Below are positions 40,820 through 49,820 of a stretch of 64,000 bases of DNA, piece by piece. How positions within the stretch are numbered: the stretch's first letter is position 1; the number at the start of each line of letters is the position of its first letter. A program made the translations under genes and the position numbers. Origin of the DNA: Phytobacter massiliensis JC163 (lineage in GTDB: Bacteria > Pseudomonadota > Gammaproteobacteria > Enterobacterales > Enterobacteriaceae); assembly GCF_000321045.1 (NCBI RefSeq), contig NZ_HE578945.1, forward strand, positions 1,862,016 through 1,926,015, written 5' to 3'. Under the pieces are notes generated by a model. That model was not told the origin of the DNA and did no database searches. It saw nothing but the letters and a program-made list of their open reading frames with translations.

Positions 40820-41332
40820 TCAGGGCTTAATATGGGAGTGAAAATTACACGGGCGCGTGCGCGCGTCGAGCTGGGGGGCAATGATATTTTCCCAGGCGGT
40901 ACGGCAGGCTTTTGGCGAGCCGGGCATGGCGAAAATCAGCGTGTTATTCGCCATACCGGCCACCGCGCGGGATTGCAGGGTCGAGGTGCCGATCTCTTCA
41001 AAGGAGAGCATACGGAACAGCTCGCCGAAGCCTTCCACTTCGCGGTCAAACAGCGGCAGCAGGGCTTCTGGGGCCTGGTCGCCCTCGGTAAAGCCGGTAC
41101 CGCCGTTTACCAGCACGACCTGCACCTCCTCGCGGGCTATCCAGGCCGATACCTGAGCGCGGATGGCGTAGCGGTTCTCTTTGACGATGGCTTTATCCAC
41201 CACCTGGTGCCCCGCCTCATGCGCGGCGTCGCGCAGGTAGTGCCCGGAGGTGTCGTCTTCCTCGCCGCGACGGCTGGAGACGGTAAGAATCGCAATACGG
41301 GTGGGGATAAATTCAGCGCTAACCTGACTCAT
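40820..41332 (-). CDS. moaB: Molybdenum cofactor biosynthesis protein MoaB
   Basis: 170 aa, MoaB/Mog fold (molybdopterin-binding). [31 protein letters not shown] and the substrate loop [14 protein letters not shown] are visible. MoaB's exact role in E. coli is unclear as MogA does the adenylylation. Between moaA and moaC in the operon. Confidence 0.96.
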   Translation of the reverse strand: MSQVSAEFIPTRIAILTVSSRRGEEDDTSGHYLRDAAHEAGHQVVDKAIVKENRYAIRAQVSAWIAREEVQVVLVNGGTGFTEGDQAPEALLPLFDREVEGFGELFRMLSFEEIGTSTLQSRAVAGMANNTLIFAMPGSPKACRTAWENIIAPQLDARTRPCNFHSHIKP

Positions 41333-41352
41333 CGCTTCTCTCCTTGCGGCAG

Positions 41353-42342
41353 CTATCCGCCAATGTAAGAAAGGTTTTGGGTAATACCGGTATTGCCCTG
41401 ATGCAGAAAATGGGTCTGCTTTTTAGCGCCCAGGGCAGTTTCGATACGTGACGCCAGCGCGGCCTGCTGGCCGTCATCCTGCAGCAGATCGCGCAGCTCA
41501 ACGCCGCCATCGCCGAACAGGCACAGATGAAGCTTGCCCGTGGACGATACCCGCAGCCGGTTGCAGCTGGCGCAGAAATCTTTTTCATAAGGCATGATCA
41601 GGCCAATTTCACCCAGGTAATCCGGGTGGCAGAAGACCTGGGCCGGGCCGTCGCTGCGGTTGCGCAGCTTCTGGATCCAGCCGCGGCGGATTAAGGCATC
41701 GCGTAATACCGCACCGGAAATATGGTGGCGACGAAACAGTTCGCTGCCCTCGCCGGTCTCCATCAGCTCAATGAAACGTAGCTGGATAGCCCGCGGCTTA
41801 ATCCACGCAAGGAAGGTATCAAGCTGATGATGGTTCACGTCGCGCATCAGCACGGTATTGACTTTGACCTTGTCGAAACCGGCGGCGAAAGCGGCGTCGA
41901 TGCCTGCCATCACCTGGGTGAATTTATCCTGTCCGGTAATGGCGTGAAACTGGCGGGCGTCGAGGCTGTCAACGCTGACGTTAACCGCCGTCAGGCCCGC
42001 CTCGCGCCAGCGCGCGGCATCGCGCGCCAGCCGGTAGCCATTGGTGGTAACGGCAATCTGACGCAGCGCTGGGTTTTCCCGCACGGCGGCGATGATCTCG
42101 GTAAAATCGCGGCGCAGGGACGGTTCGCCGCCGGTGAGGCGAACTTTTTCCGTCCCCATCGCGGAAAACGCCCGCGTGACGCGGCGGATTTCGTCAAGGC
42201 TGAGAAAACCTTTGTTGGTGACGCCCCCCGGTTTATAGCCGTCGGGCAGACAGTAGGTGCAACGAAAGTTGCAGACATCGGTGATCGACAAGCGCAAATA
42301 GTAAAACTTACGCGTGAACGAGTCAGTAAGTTGTGTGGCCAT
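41353..42342 (-). CDS. moaA: GTP 3',8-cyclase MoaA
   Basis: Radical-SAM enzyme starting molybdenum cofactor synthesis from GTP, 329 aa. The N-terminal cluster is CNFRCTYC (about 24-31), the C-terminal cluster includes FCASCNRLR and a further Cys in LCLFGDGG, and the C-terminus ends NLSYIGG with the required Gly-Gly. The start at MATQLTDSF has AAAGGTG 4-5 bases upstream, exactly where the riboswitch expression platform ends. First gene of moaABCDE. Confidence 0.97.
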   Translation of the reverse strand: MATQLTDSFTRKFYYLRLSITDVCNFRCTYCLPDGYKPGGVTNKGFLSLDEIRRVTRAFSAMGTEKVRLTGGEPSLRRDFTEIIAAVRENPALRQIAVTTNGYRLARDAARWREAGLTAVNVSVDSLDARQFHAITGQDKFTQVMAGIDAAFAAGFDKVKVNTVLMRDVNHHQLDTFLAWIKPRAIQLRFIELMETGEGSELFRRHHISGAVLRDALIRRGWIQKLRNRSDGPAQVFCHPDYLGEIGLIMPYEKDFCASCNRLRVSSTGKLHLCLFGDGGVELRDLLQDDGQQAALASRIETALGAKKQTHFLHQGNTGITQNLSYIGG

Positions 42343-42357
42343 GTACACCTTTCCAGA

Positions 42358-42456
42358 TACGGGAGGTGCGGTCATTTCTTTCCGCACCCTGGCGGCGGAT
42401 ACAGCGTATCGCCACGGCCAAAGCACCGTATCAGCAGACTTAGGCGCAGAGGCTAG
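42358..42456 (-). ncRNA. Molybdenum cofactor (Moco) riboswitch of moaA
   Basis: The moaA leader, read on the minus strand, contains CTCTAGCCTCTGCGCC, TGATACGGTGCTTTGGCCGT and a 3' hairpin GGGTGCGG-AAAGAAATGA-CCGCACCTCCC, the pattern of the Moco RNA motif known from E. coli moaA. Moco or a related ligand lowers moa expression by occluding the ribosome site. Exact ends are approximate. Confidence 0.85.
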
Positions 42457-42515
42457 AGTGTAAAGTATGTCAGGCGATAGTAGCGCGAAGCGCCGGTTTT
42501 CGCCATCGCCATTAA

Positions 42516-42539
42516 CGTTGTATAAATATCTACATAACG
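42516..42539. promoter_or_regulatory. ModE-like site upstream of moaA
   Basis: CGTTGTATAAATATC followed by TACATAACG closely resembles the ModE operator pattern known from the modA promoter (CGTTATAT...TACATAACG, recalled). In E. coli molybdate-bound ModE activates moaA. Lies between moaA and ybhK, about 175 bases upstream of the moaA ATG. Another 12-bp palindrome TACGTTAACGTA (42640-42651) nearer ybhK is of unknown meaning. Confidence 0.6.
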
Positions 42540-42680
42540 TATTGTTGCTGCGATTTCACACCAGAGTACGTGAAAAAGGCTTTTTTGCTTTGATATCGGT
42601 CATTTTCCGCCGGTTGCGGCATCGTCATTTGGTGGTATATACGTTAACGTAACGCGGTCACTTATTTGAAGGAAGAAGTA

Positions 42681-43589
42681 ATGCGCAATCGCACACTGGC
42701 GGACCTGGACCGCGTTGTCGCCCTTGGCGGCGGGCATGGCCTGGGCCGCGTGATGTCCTCTCTCTCCTCGCTGGGTTCGCGCCTGACCGGCATTGTCACC
42801 ACCACCGACAACGGCGGCTCAACCGGGCGAATTCGCCGCTCCGAAGGCGGCATTGCCTGGGGCGATATGCGCAACTGTCTCAACCAGTTAATCACCGAGC
42901 CCAGCGTGGCCTCGGCGATGTTTGAGTACCGTTTTAGCGGTAACGGCGAACTTTCCGGGCATAACCTCGGAAATTTAATGTTAAAGGCGCTCGATCACCT
43001 TAGCGTGCGGCCGCTGGAGGCCATCAATCTCATTCGTAACCTGCTTAAGGTAGATGCGTTTTTGATTCCCATGTCCGAACATCCGGTGGATTTAATGGCC
43101 ACCGATAGCGAAGGTAACATGGTGTATGGCGAGGTAAATATCGATCTGCTCGACTCGCCGGTGCAGGAGCTGATGCTGTTTCCGAAAGTGCATGCCACTC
43201 GTGAAGCGATCCAGGCCATCGCCGAGGCGGATCTGATCCTCATTGGCCCCGGCAGTTTTTATACCAGCCTGCTGCCGCTGCTGCTGCTTGACGATCTGGC
43301 GCAGGCGCTACGCCGCACGCCCGCCCCGGTGGTCTACATCGCCAACCTGGGTAAAGAGTTGAGCGTCGCCGCCGCCAGCCTGAGCCTGAAAGATAAACTG
43401 GCGATCATGGAGCAGTACGTCGGTAAACCCATTATCGACGCGGCCATCGTCGGGCCGAAGGTGGATATCAGCGCCATTACCGACCGGATTGTGGTGCAGG
43501 GGGAACTGGAGGCCAGCGATATTCCCTACCGCCACGACCGGCATCTGCTGCGCGACGCGCTGGAAAAGGCCGTGCAGGCGCTTGGCTAA
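42681..43589 (+). CDS. ybhK: YvcK/CofD-fold protein YbhK
   Basis: 302-aa protein of the gluconeogenesis-factor YvcK/2-phospho-L-lactate transferase fold. Conserved [37 protein letters not shown] and [15 protein letters not shown] are present. In Gram-positives it is needed for growth on gluconeogenic carbon and binds UDP-sugars; role in enterobacteria not settled. AAGGAAGAA lies just before the chosen ATG. Confidence 0.94.
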   Translation: MRNRTLADLDRVVALGGGHGLGRVMSSLSSLGSRLTGIVTTTDNGGSTGRIRRSEGGIAWGDMRNCLNQLITEPSVASAMFEYRFSGNGELSGHNLGNLMLKALDHLSVRPLEAINLIRNLLKVDAFLIPMSEHPVDLMATDSEGNMVYGEVNIDLLDSPVQELMLFPKVHATREAIQAIAEADLILIGPGSFYTSLLPLLLLDDLAQALRRTPAPVVYIANLGKELSVAAASLSLKDKLAIMEQYVGKPIIDAAIVGPKVDISAITDRIVVQGELEASDIPYRHDRHLLRDALEKAVQALG

Positions 43590-43598
43590 CTGAGAGCC

Positions 43599-43625
43599 GC
43601 CCGGATAAGCGAAGCGTATCCGGGC
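43599..43625. repeat. REP-like palindrome after ybhK
   Basis: Perfect 9-bp arms GCCCGGATA / TATCCGGGC around a GAAGC-containing loop, the standard enterobacterial REP core, in the ybhK-eptA gap. Confidence 0.8.
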
Positions 43626-43642
43626 CCCCCAGCCTGGCTTTT

Positions 43643-43667
43643 CTTAACTTCTTAAGGTTGTCTTAAC
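43643..43667 (+). promoter_or_regulatory. PmrA (BasR) box upstream of eptA
   Basis: CTTAAG-N5-CTTAAC (43651-43667) matches the YTTAAK-N5-YTTAAK direct repeat bound by PmrA/BasR. A third half-site CTTAAC starts 8 bases earlier (43643). Predicts autoregulation of eptA-basR-basS. Confidence 0.85.
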
Positions 43668-43713
43668 GCTCCGCTGCCAGCATAGCAATCCTGTTCGTTA
43701 ACGGGTCCATGCT

Positions 43714-45357
43714 ATGCGCACGCTTCGTCTCCCCAGGCCGACACTGAGCCGCCTGAGTTTTATTATTCTGTTTGCCCTCTATATTGCTCTGCCGCTTAAT
43801 CTGGCTTTTTATCATCAGGCGTTTCACCTGCTGCCGGTCAACTCTCTGCATAATGGACTGGTGTTCGCCACCATGCCGGTGGTGGCGTTTTGCGTTATCA
43901 ATATCGTGTTAACGCTGGCCTCGTTTTTGCGTCTTGAACGGCTGGTAATAAGCCTTTTCGTGCTGGTCAGCGCGGCGGCGCAATATTTCATCATCAGCTT
44001 TAGCGTGGTGGTGGACCGCTCGATGGTAACCAACATTCTCGATACTACCCCGGCGGAAAGCTTTGCCCTGCTGTCGCCGCGCCTGGTGGGGTCACTTTTG
44101 CTGTTTGGCCTGCTGGCCGTGGCGCTGGCATGGTGGATCAGAACCCTACCGGCGAGACCGTACTGGCGCAGCGCGCTGCTGCGCATGGGCAGTATCGTGC
44201 TCTCCGGATTGTTAATTGTCTTTGTCGCGCTGCTCTTTTATAAGGATTACGCCTCGCTGTTTCGTAACCACAAGGAGCTGGTAAAAACGCTCAGTCCGTC
44301 GAACAGCATTGCCGCCAGCTGGTCCTGGTACAGCCATAACCGGCTGGACAATTTGCCGCTGGTACGCATTGGCGAAGATGCGCATCAGAAGGCGCAGATG
44401 CAGCAAGGGCCGCGTAAAAACCTGACTATCCTGATTGTCGGGGAAACCTCCCGGGCGGACGATTTTTCTCTTGGCGGCTATGGCCGGGAGACCAACCCGC
44501 GCCTGAAACAGGACAATGTGATTTACTACCCTCACGCCACCTCTTGCGGCACCGCTACCGCGATATCCGTGCCGTGTATGTTCTCGAATATGCCCAGAGC
44601 GCACTATGACGAGCAGCTTGCCCACCACCAGGAGGGGTTGCTGGATATTATTCAGCGAGCAGGCATTCAGGTGCTGTGGAATGAGAACGACGGCGGCTGC
44701 AAAGGGGCCTGCGACCGCGTGCCGCACCAGGATATGACGCAGCTTAAGCTGCCGGGGCAGTGTACTGACGGGGAGTGTCTGGATGAGGTGCTGTTCCATC
44801 AGCTGGACGACTATATTAACCATCTCCAGCATGATGGGGTCATCGTTCTGCATACCATCGGCAGCCACGGCCCGACCTATTACAACCGCTACCCGGCGCA
44901 GTTTCGCCAGTTCACGCCGGTTTGCAGTACCAGCCAGATTCAGACCTGCTCGCAGCAGCAGCTGGTGAACACCTACGACAACACTATCCTGTATGTGGAT
45001 TACATTGTCGATAAGGCAATCAGGCTGCTGGAGTCGAAGCAGGACAGGTTCACCACCAGCCTTGTCTATCTCTCCGATCATGGCGAATCGTTGGGCGAAG
45101 ACGGCATTTACCTGCACGGGCTGCCCTGGTCCATCGCCCCGCAGACGCAAAAACACGTTCCTGTGCTAATTTGGCTATCAAAGGATTATCAGCAACGCTA
45201 TGGCGTGGCAAGCCAGTGTCTGCAAAAAGAGAGCCAGCAACGGGCTGTTTCGCAGGATAATCTCTTTTCTACCCTGCTGGGGCTGACCGGCGTCAGCACC
45301 CGTGAGTACCATGCGCAGGACGATCTGTTAACCGCCTGTCGGGGAGAGACAAAATGA
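43714..45357 (+). CDS. eptA: Lipid A phosphoethanolamine transferase EptA (PmrC)
   Basis: Inner-membrane enzyme that moves phosphoethanolamine to lipid A, lowering polymyxin binding; 547 aa, same length as E. coli EptA. Five N-terminal membrane segments (to about residue 175), a linking region [18 protein letters not shown], then the periplasmic sulfatase-fold domain. Metal Glu244 in [10 protein letters not shown], nucleophile Thr280 in [12 protein letters not shown], and [13 protein letters not shown]. Disulfide cysteines [16 protein letters not shown] and CSTSQIQTC are present. Closer by eye to chromosomal EptA than to mobile MCR proteins. Overlaps basR by 4 bases. Confidence 0.95.
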   Translation: MRTLRLPRPTLSRLSFIILFALYIALPLNLAFYHQAFHLLPVNSLHNGLVFATMPVVAFCVINIVLTLASFLRLERLVISLFVLVSAAAQYFIISFSVVVDRSMVTNILDTTPAESFALLSPRLVGSLLLFGLLAVALAWWIRTLPARPYWRSALLRMGSIVLSGLLIVFVALLFYKDYASLFRNHKELVKTLSPSNSIAASWSWYSHNRLDNLPLVRIGEDAHQKAQMQQGPRKNLTILIVGETSRADDFSLGGYGRETNPRLKQDNVIYYPHATSCGTATAISVPCMFSNMPRAHYDEQLAHHQEGLLDIIQRAGIQVLWNENDGGCKGACDRVPHQDMTQLKLPGQCTDGECLDEVLFHQLDDYINHLQHDGVIVLHTIGSHGPTYYNRYPAQFRQFTPVCSTSQIQTCSQQQLVNTYDNTILYVDYIVDKAIRLLESKQDRFTTSLVYLSDHGESLGEDGIYLHGLPWSIAPQTQKHVPVLIWLSKDYQQRYGVASQCLQKESQQRAVSQDNLFSTLLGLTGVSTREYHAQDDLLTACRGETK

Positions 45358-46025
45358 AAATTCTGGTTGTGGAAGATGACGCCCTGCTGCAACAGGGGCT
45401 GATTCTGGCGATGCAGAGCGAAGGTTACGCCTGCGATGGCGTCTCGACCGCCCATGAGGCGGGGCTAAGCCTGGCGACCGGGCATTACAGCCTGATGGTG
45501 CTTGACCTTGGGCTGCCGGACGAAGACGGGATGCACTTCCTGGCGCGCCTGCGCCGGGAGAAGTTCGCCCTGCCGGTACTGATTCTTACCGCCCGCGACA
45601 CCCTTGGCGATCGGATTTCCGGGCTTGATTGCGGCGCGGATGACTATCTGGTGAAGCCGTTTGCGCTTGAGGAGCTTAACGCGCGCATCCGCGCGCTGCT
45701 GCGCCGCTATAATAATCAGGCGGATAGCGAGCTTGTCGACGGCAATTTGCGCCTTAATATGACGCGCCGCCAGGCATGGCTTGATGAACAGCTATTGGAG
45801 CTGACCCCCAAAGAGTATGCCCTGCTCTCGCGGCTGATGCTAAAAAGCGGCTCGCCGGTGCACCGGGAAATTCTCTACAACGATATCTATAACTGGGATA
45901 ACGAACCGGCGACCAACACCCTGGAGGTGCACATCCATAACCTGCGCGACAAAATCGGCAAGTCGCGTATCCGCACCGTCAGGGGCTACGGTTATATGCT
46001 GCTTAGTGCGAGCAAACAGGAATAA
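45354..46025 (+). CDS. basR: Response regulator BasR (PmrA)
   Basis: OmpR-family regulator, 223 aa. Receiver domain with acidic pocket VVEDD, phosphoacceptor Asp51 in [11 protein letters not shown], Thr in LILTARD and Lys in [10 protein letters not shown]-terminal winged helix with [30 protein letters not shown]. Activates lipid A modification genes through PmrA boxes, two of which flank this operon. Start ATG overlaps the eptA stop. Confidence 0.96.
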   Translation: MKILVVEDDALLQQGLILAMQSEGYACDGVSTAHEAGLSLATGHYSLMVLDLGLPDEDGMHFLARLRREKFALPVLILTARDTLGDRISGLDCGADDYLVKPFALEELNARIRALLRRYNNQADSELVDGNLRLNMTRRQAWLDEQLLELTPKEYALLSRLMLKSGSPVHREILYNDIYNWDNEPATNTLEVHIHNLRDKIGKSRIRTVRGYGYMLLSASKQE

Positions 46026-46027
46026 CT

Positions 46028-47107
46028 ATGGTGAAATTTACGCTGGCAGGCGGCTCAATGCGTAATCGCCTGCTGCTGACCATTGGCGCTATTCTGGTGT
46101 TTTGCCAGCTTATCAGCGTCTTCTGGTTATGGCATGAGAGCAAAGAGCAGATCCAGCTGCTGGTTGAGAGCGCCATCCACAACCATAACAACCACAGGCA
46201 TATTGAGCATGAAGTGCGGGAAGCGGTAGCCAGCCTGCTGGTGCCGTCGCTGGTGATAATCGGTCTTGCCCTGCTGCTCTGTTTGCAGGCGGTTAAAGCC
46301 ATTACCCGCCCGCTCTCCACGTTGCAGCGCGAGCTGGACGCCCGCACGCCGGATAACCTGCAGCCGATTGTCCTGGATAAGTCCGTGAGCGAGGTGGAGG
46401 CGGTGGCATCAGCCATTAACCATCTGGTTTCACGGCTGACCACCACCCTTGAGCGCGAACGCCTCTTTACCGCCGATGTCGCCCATGAGTTACGCACACC
46501 ACTGGCGGGGCTGCGTCTGCATCTGGAGCTGATGGCGAAAAGCCATGCGCTGGATGTTGCGCCCCTGCTGCAGCGGCTCGATCAGATGACGGAGAACATC
46601 GCCCAGCTTTTGCAGCTGGCGCGCGTCGGCCAGTGTTTCTCCGCGGGCAGCTATCAGCAGGTCGCGCTTATGGAGGATGTGGTTACCCCGCTGCGCGCAG
46701 AGCTGGAGCGTATGCTTGAGGAGCGGCAACAGCAGTTGCGCCTTGCGAAGATCGATACGGATGTCGCCGTCGCAGGCGACGCCACTCTCTTACAGGTGCT
46801 GGTGAGAAATTTGGTGGAGAATGCGCACCGCTACAGCCCGGCAGGTTCGGTCATCACCCTGCGCCTGACCAACGACGTTTCGCCGGTGCTATCGGTGGAA
46901 GATGAGGGCCCAGGGGTTGACGAGGCGCGCAGCGGTGAATTAAGCAAAGCGTTTGTGCGCATGGACAGCCGGTACGGCGGCGCGGGGCTCGGGTTGAGCA
47001 TCGTTTCGCGTATCGCCCAGCTTCACGACGCGCAATTCTTTTTGCAAAACCGCACGCCAGGGCCCGGCGTTCACGCCTGGGTGGCCTTTAAGCCCGCGCG
47101 GCGGTGA
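46028..47107 (+). CDS. basS: Sensor histidine kinase BasS (PmrB)
   Basis: Membrane sensor of Fe(III), Al(III) and mild acid, 359 aa. TM1 about 17-35, a short periplasmic loop (36-68), TM2 about 69-90, HAMP, H-box FTADVAHELRTPLAG (His153), N-box NLVENAHRY and G-boxes DEGPGVD and GAGLGLSIV. The two iron-binding ExxE motifs are kept (ESKE 37-40, EVRE 62-65), and the loop between them is unusually His-rich (His 51, 53, 56, 58, 61). AGGA lies 7 bases before ATG; two bases after basR. Confidence 0.95.
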   Translation: MVKFTLAGGSMRNRLLLTIGAILVFCQLISVFWLWHESKEQIQLLVESAIHNHNNHRHIEHEVREAVASLLVPSLVIIGLALLLCLQAVKAITRPLSTLQRELDARTPDNLQPIVLDKSVSEVEAVASAINHLVSRLTTTLERERLFTADVAHELRTPLAGLRLHLELMAKSHALDVAPLLQRLDQMTENIAQLLQLARVGQCFSAGSYQQVALMEDVVTPLRAELERMLEERQQQLRLAKIDTDVAVAGDATLLQVLVRNLVENAHRYSPAGSVITLRLTNDVSPVLSVEDEGPGVDEARSGELSKAFVRMDSRYGGAGLGLSIVSRIAQLHDAQFFLQNRTPGPGVHAWVAFKPARR

Positions 47108-47110
47108 CGC

Positions 47111-47203
47111 TTAGTAGCTTAAAACCCACAGCTGGCTAAAGCCGATAACGATGGCCAGTGAGAGGGCCACCGCGAGGTACTGATACAGAAATTCTTTGTG
47201 CAT
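47111..47203 (-). CDS. 30-aa predicted membrane peptide under a PmrA box
   Basis: Starts MHKEFLYQY, then one hydrophobic helix LAVALSLAIVIGF and a short end SQLWVLSY: a single-span small membrane protein, type of topology unknown. Evidence that it is real: AGGAGA 6 bases before ATG, and a perfect PmrA box about 45 bases upstream on the same strand. Salmonella PmrR is a PmrA-induced membrane peptide of about this size that inhibits LpxT; the sequence here does not obviously match my memory of PmrR, so I leave the symbol blank. Convergent with basS, 3 bases between the stops. Confidence 0.72.
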   Translation of the reverse strand: MHKEFLYQYLAVALSLAIVIGFSQLWVLSY

Positions 47204-47262
47204 AAAAAACTCTCCTGATGTTAGTCAGGAGAGTAATCGGGTTTTATTAAGGCAACATTAAG
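47204..47262 (-). promoter_or_regulatory. PmrA box and terminator-like leader hairpin of the 30-aa ORF
   Basis: Minus strand: CTTAAT-GTTGC-CTTAAT (47246-47262), two identical consensus PmrA half-sites with 5-base spacing. Then a hairpin (47209-47234) with perfect arms ACTCTCCTGA / TCAGGAGAGT and a 6-base loop, followed by a T run and ATG. The right arm contains the ribosome-binding site, so the stem would both hide it and resemble an intrinsic terminator. Confidence 0.8.
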
Positions 47263-47300
47263 CGTCGTTTTTTATTTTGTGAAGCGTATCACGCGCGGCA

Positions 47301-47340
47301 ACGGATGCACCCGGATGCGGCGCTGCCTTATCCGGGCTAC
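47301..47340. repeat. REP element
   Basis: CCCGGATGCGGCGCTGCC then TTATCCGGG; arms CCCGGAT / ATCCGGG with the typical REP GCGGCG interior. Lies between uvrB and the 30-aa ORF. Confidence 0.8.
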
Positions 47341-47369
47341 GGCCCGGTGGGAGAAAACCGCACGATCGG

Positions 47370-47407
47370 TCCCCTCTCCCCACTGGGGAGAGGGTTAGGG
47401 TGAGGGG
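47370..47407. repeat. Dispersed C-rich/G-rich palindromic repeat, copy 2
   Basis: CCCCTCTCCCC / GGGGAGAGGG with a short ACT loop, then TTAGGGTGAGGGG. Related to 38800-38868. It ends 6 bases from the uvrB stop and may serve as a 3' stem for uvrB mRNA. Confidence 0.75.
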
Positions 47408-47412
47408 CAAAA

Positions 47413-49434
47413 TCACGACGCAGCGATAAACAGTTCCCGCAGCTGATGCAGCTGGTCGCGGCACTTCGCCGCCTCTTCGAACTCCAGGTTCTGAGCGTGC
47501 TGCATCATCTGCCCTTCCAGCTCGTGAATTTTCTGCTGCAGCGCTTTCGGCGTCAGCGCCAGATCTGCCGCGTCGGCCTTCACCGGATTGCGCGACTTGC
47601 CGCGCCCTTTCGCTTTGGTCTTCGCCAGGTTTTCCCCCAGCGCCAGAATATCCACCACTTTCTTGTTCAGCCCCTGCGGGGTGATGCCGTGCTCTTCGTT
47701 ATAGCGCTGCTGTTTCTCGCGGCGGCGCTCGGTCTCGCCGATGGCTTTCGCCATCGATGGCGTAATTTTATCGCCGTAGAGAATAGCCATGCCGTTAACG
47801 TTACGCGCCGCGCGCCCGATGGTCTGAATAAGCGAACGCTCAGAACGCAGGAAGCCCTCTTTATCGGCGTCCAGAATGGCGACCAGCGAAACTTCAGGCA
47901 TATCCAGCCCTTCTCGCAACAGGTTGATCCCCACCAGCACGTCAAACTCGCCGAGGCGCAAATCGCGGATGATCTCCATGCGCTCCACGGTGTCGATATC
48001 CGAGTGGAGGTAGCGTACACGCTCGCCGTGCTCTTCCAGATACTCGGTTAAATCTTCCGCCATCCGCTTGGTGAGGGTGGTCACCAGCACGCGCTCGTTG
48101 ATAGCGGCACGCTTGCGGATTTCCGACAGCAGGTCGTCCACCTGCGTCGCCACCGGGCGTACTTCGATAATCGGATCGAGCAGCCCGGTGGGCCGCACCA
48201 CCTGGTCGACAATTTCGTCGCCCGATTTTTCCAGCTCATAATTGCCCGGCGTCGCCGAGACATAGATCGTTTGCGGCACCAGCGCCTCAAACTCTTCAAA
48301 TTTCAGCGGGCGGTTATCCAGCGCCGACGGCAGGCGGAAACCATACTCTACCAGCGTCTCTTTACGCGCGCGGTCACCGCGGTACATGCCGCCGATTTGC
48401 GGAATGGTGACGTGGGATTCGTCCACCACCAGCAGGCCGTCCGCCGGAAGATAATCAAACAGCGTCGGCGGCGGCTCGCCAGGCCCGCGCCCGGAGAGGT
48501 AACGGGAGTAGTTTTCGATACCGGAGCAGTAGCCCAGCTCGTTCATCATCTCCAGGTCGAACTGGGTACGCTGGCTAAGCCGCTGCTCTTCCAGCAGCTT
48601 GTTGTTCGCCAGCAGGGTCTTGCGCCGGTCCACCAGCTCGTCTTTTATCTCCTCCATCGCCTGCAAAATACGCTCGCGCGGGGTGACGTAGTGGGTTTTC
48701 GGGTAGACGGTAAAGCGCTGAATCACCGACTCGACGTGGCCGGTTAGCGGGTCGAAAAGCGACAGCCGCTCGACCTCTTCATCAAATAGCTCGACGCGCA
48801 GGGCGATATCGTCTGACTCCGCCGGGAAGATATCGATAACCTCGCCGCGCACGCGGAAGGTGCCGCGCTGGAACGCCTGGTCGTTACGGGTATATTGCAG
48901 CTCGGCCAGACGCCGCAAAATCGACCGCTGATCGATAATCATCCCTTTCGTCAGATGCAGCATCATCTTGAGATAGAGGTCCGGATCGCCCAGGCCGTAA
49001 ATTGCCGAAACCGACGCCACCACCACGACATCACGGCGCTCCAGCAGCGCCTTGGTCGCCGACAGGCGCATCTGTTCGATGTGTTCGTTCACCGAAGCAT
49101 CTTTTTCAATAAACGTATCGGAGCTGGGTACGTAGGCCTCAGGCTGATAGTAGTCGTAATAGGAGACGAAATATTCCACCGCGTTGTCCGGGAAGAACTC
49201 TTTCATCTCGCCATAAAGCTGGGCGGCCAGGGTTTTATTAGGGGCCAGAACCATCGTTGGGCGCTGCAGGTCGGCAATCACATTGGCCACGGTGAATGTT
49301 TTCCCCGAGCCGGTTACCCCCAGTAAGGTTTGATGCGCCAGCCCATCCTCCAGCCCCTCTTTCAGGCGACGAATGGCTTCTGGCTGATCGCCCGAAGGGC
49401 GAAACGCGGAATTCAGTTTGAACGGTTTACTCAT
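47413..49434 (-). CDS. uvrB: UvrABC excinuclease subunit B
   Basis: Damage-verification helicase of nucleotide excision repair, 673 aa, E. coli length. Walker [10 protein letters not shown] (about 39-47), beta-hairpin tyrosines in [20 protein letters not shown] box in VVDESHVT, motif [11 protein letters not shown], and the C-terminal UVR domain with [18 protein letters not shown] that binds UvrC. The start at MSKPFKLNS was chosen by family; the open frame continues upstream. A LexA box lies about 75 bases upstream. Confidence 0.98.
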   Translation of the reverse strand: MSKPFKLNSAFRPSGDQPEAIRRLKEGLEDGLAHQTLLGVTGSGKTFTVANVIADLQRPTMVLAPNKTLAAQLYGEMKEFFPDNAVEYFVSYYDYYQPEAYVPSSDTFIEKDASVNEHIEQMRLSATKALLERRDVVVVASVSAIYGLGDPDLYLKMMLHLTKGMIIDQRSILRRLAELQYTRNDQAFQRGTFRVRGEVIDIFPAESDDIALRVELFDEEVERLSLFDPLTGHVESVIQRFTVYPKTHYVTPRERILQAMEEIKDELVDRRKTLLANNKLLEEQRLSQRTQFDLEMMNELGYCSGIENYSRYLSGRGPGEPPPTLFDYLPADGLLVVDESHVTIPQIGGMYRGDRARKETLVEYGFRLPSALDNRPLKFEEFEALVPQTIYVSATPGNYELEKSGDEIVDQVVRPTGLLDPIIEVRPVATQVDDLLSEIRKRAAINERVLVTTLTKRMAEDLTEYLEEHGERVRYLHSDIDTVERMEIIRDLRLGEFDVLVGINLLREGLDMPEVSLVAILDADKEGFLRSERSLIQTIGRAARNVNGMAILYGDKITPSMAKAIGETERRREKQQRYNEEHGITPQGLNKKVVDILALGENLAKTKAKGRGKSRNPVKADAADLALTPKALQQKIHELEGQMMQHAQNLEFEEAAKCRDQLHQLRELFIAAS

Positions 49435-49509
49435 GGACAACGACCTGATGAAGGGGGCGGACAGGTAAGTAATTTTACTCACCACAGCGGGATTTGCCAA
49501 TAAATTATA

Positions 49510-49525
49510 CTGGATGAAAAAACAG
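49510..49525 (-). promoter_or_regulatory. LexA (SOS) box of uvrB
   Basis: Minus strand CTGTTTTTTCATCCAG, a full CTG-N10-CAG match and almost identical to the known E. coli uvrB operator. Confidence 0.88.
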
Positions 49526-49587
49526 TGTTATAAAAGAAACGAAGCGCTGGCAGCGAGCCAGACAGAACAAAACACCAGCGGGACGGG

Positions 49588-49820
49588 TTATCCCCAAAAA
49601 AATTCATTTTTTAACAGTTGTCAAGTTGTGTAATGAAAGTTTTGTGGCAGCGGGTGACACTTTTCTTACAACCATTGCTTTTATTCAACTAATTGATCTG
49701 TAAAAACATTCAGGAAAAGACGGCTTTCGCGCCAATTCGGGCGCAGGCCGCGTATTTACTCGCTTGTCGCCGTTTTTCTAACTCTAATACACAAGGTTAT
49801 CCACAGGAATAGTGGATAAG
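49588..49820. promoter_or_regulatory. DnaA boxes in the uvrB upstream region
   Basis: TTATCCACA (49797-49805), a perfect consensus box, faces an inverted GTGGATAA (about 49812-49819) 6 bases away, and TTATCCCCA (49588-49596) is one mismatch from consensus. The 714-base gap between uvrB and the ABC ATPase (49435-50148) otherwise shows AT-rich blocks and no credible ORF. E. coli uvrB also has a distal promoter region reported to bind DnaA. Confidence 0.6.

Noticed and set aside
42585-42605. FNR-like TTGAT-N4 element upstream of moaA
   Set aside because: Only one half-site (TTTGATATCGGTCAT) is reasonable; the other half does not fit well enough to list.
44212-45156. 314-codon frame opposite eptA
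   Set aside because: Antisense to a clear EptA; no start signal or recognisable domain.
43714-45357. Possible mobile colistin-resistance gene (mcr)
   Set aside because: Length, membrane region and operon with basRS behind a PmrA box fit intrinsic EptA; no insertion sequence or plasmid features nearby.
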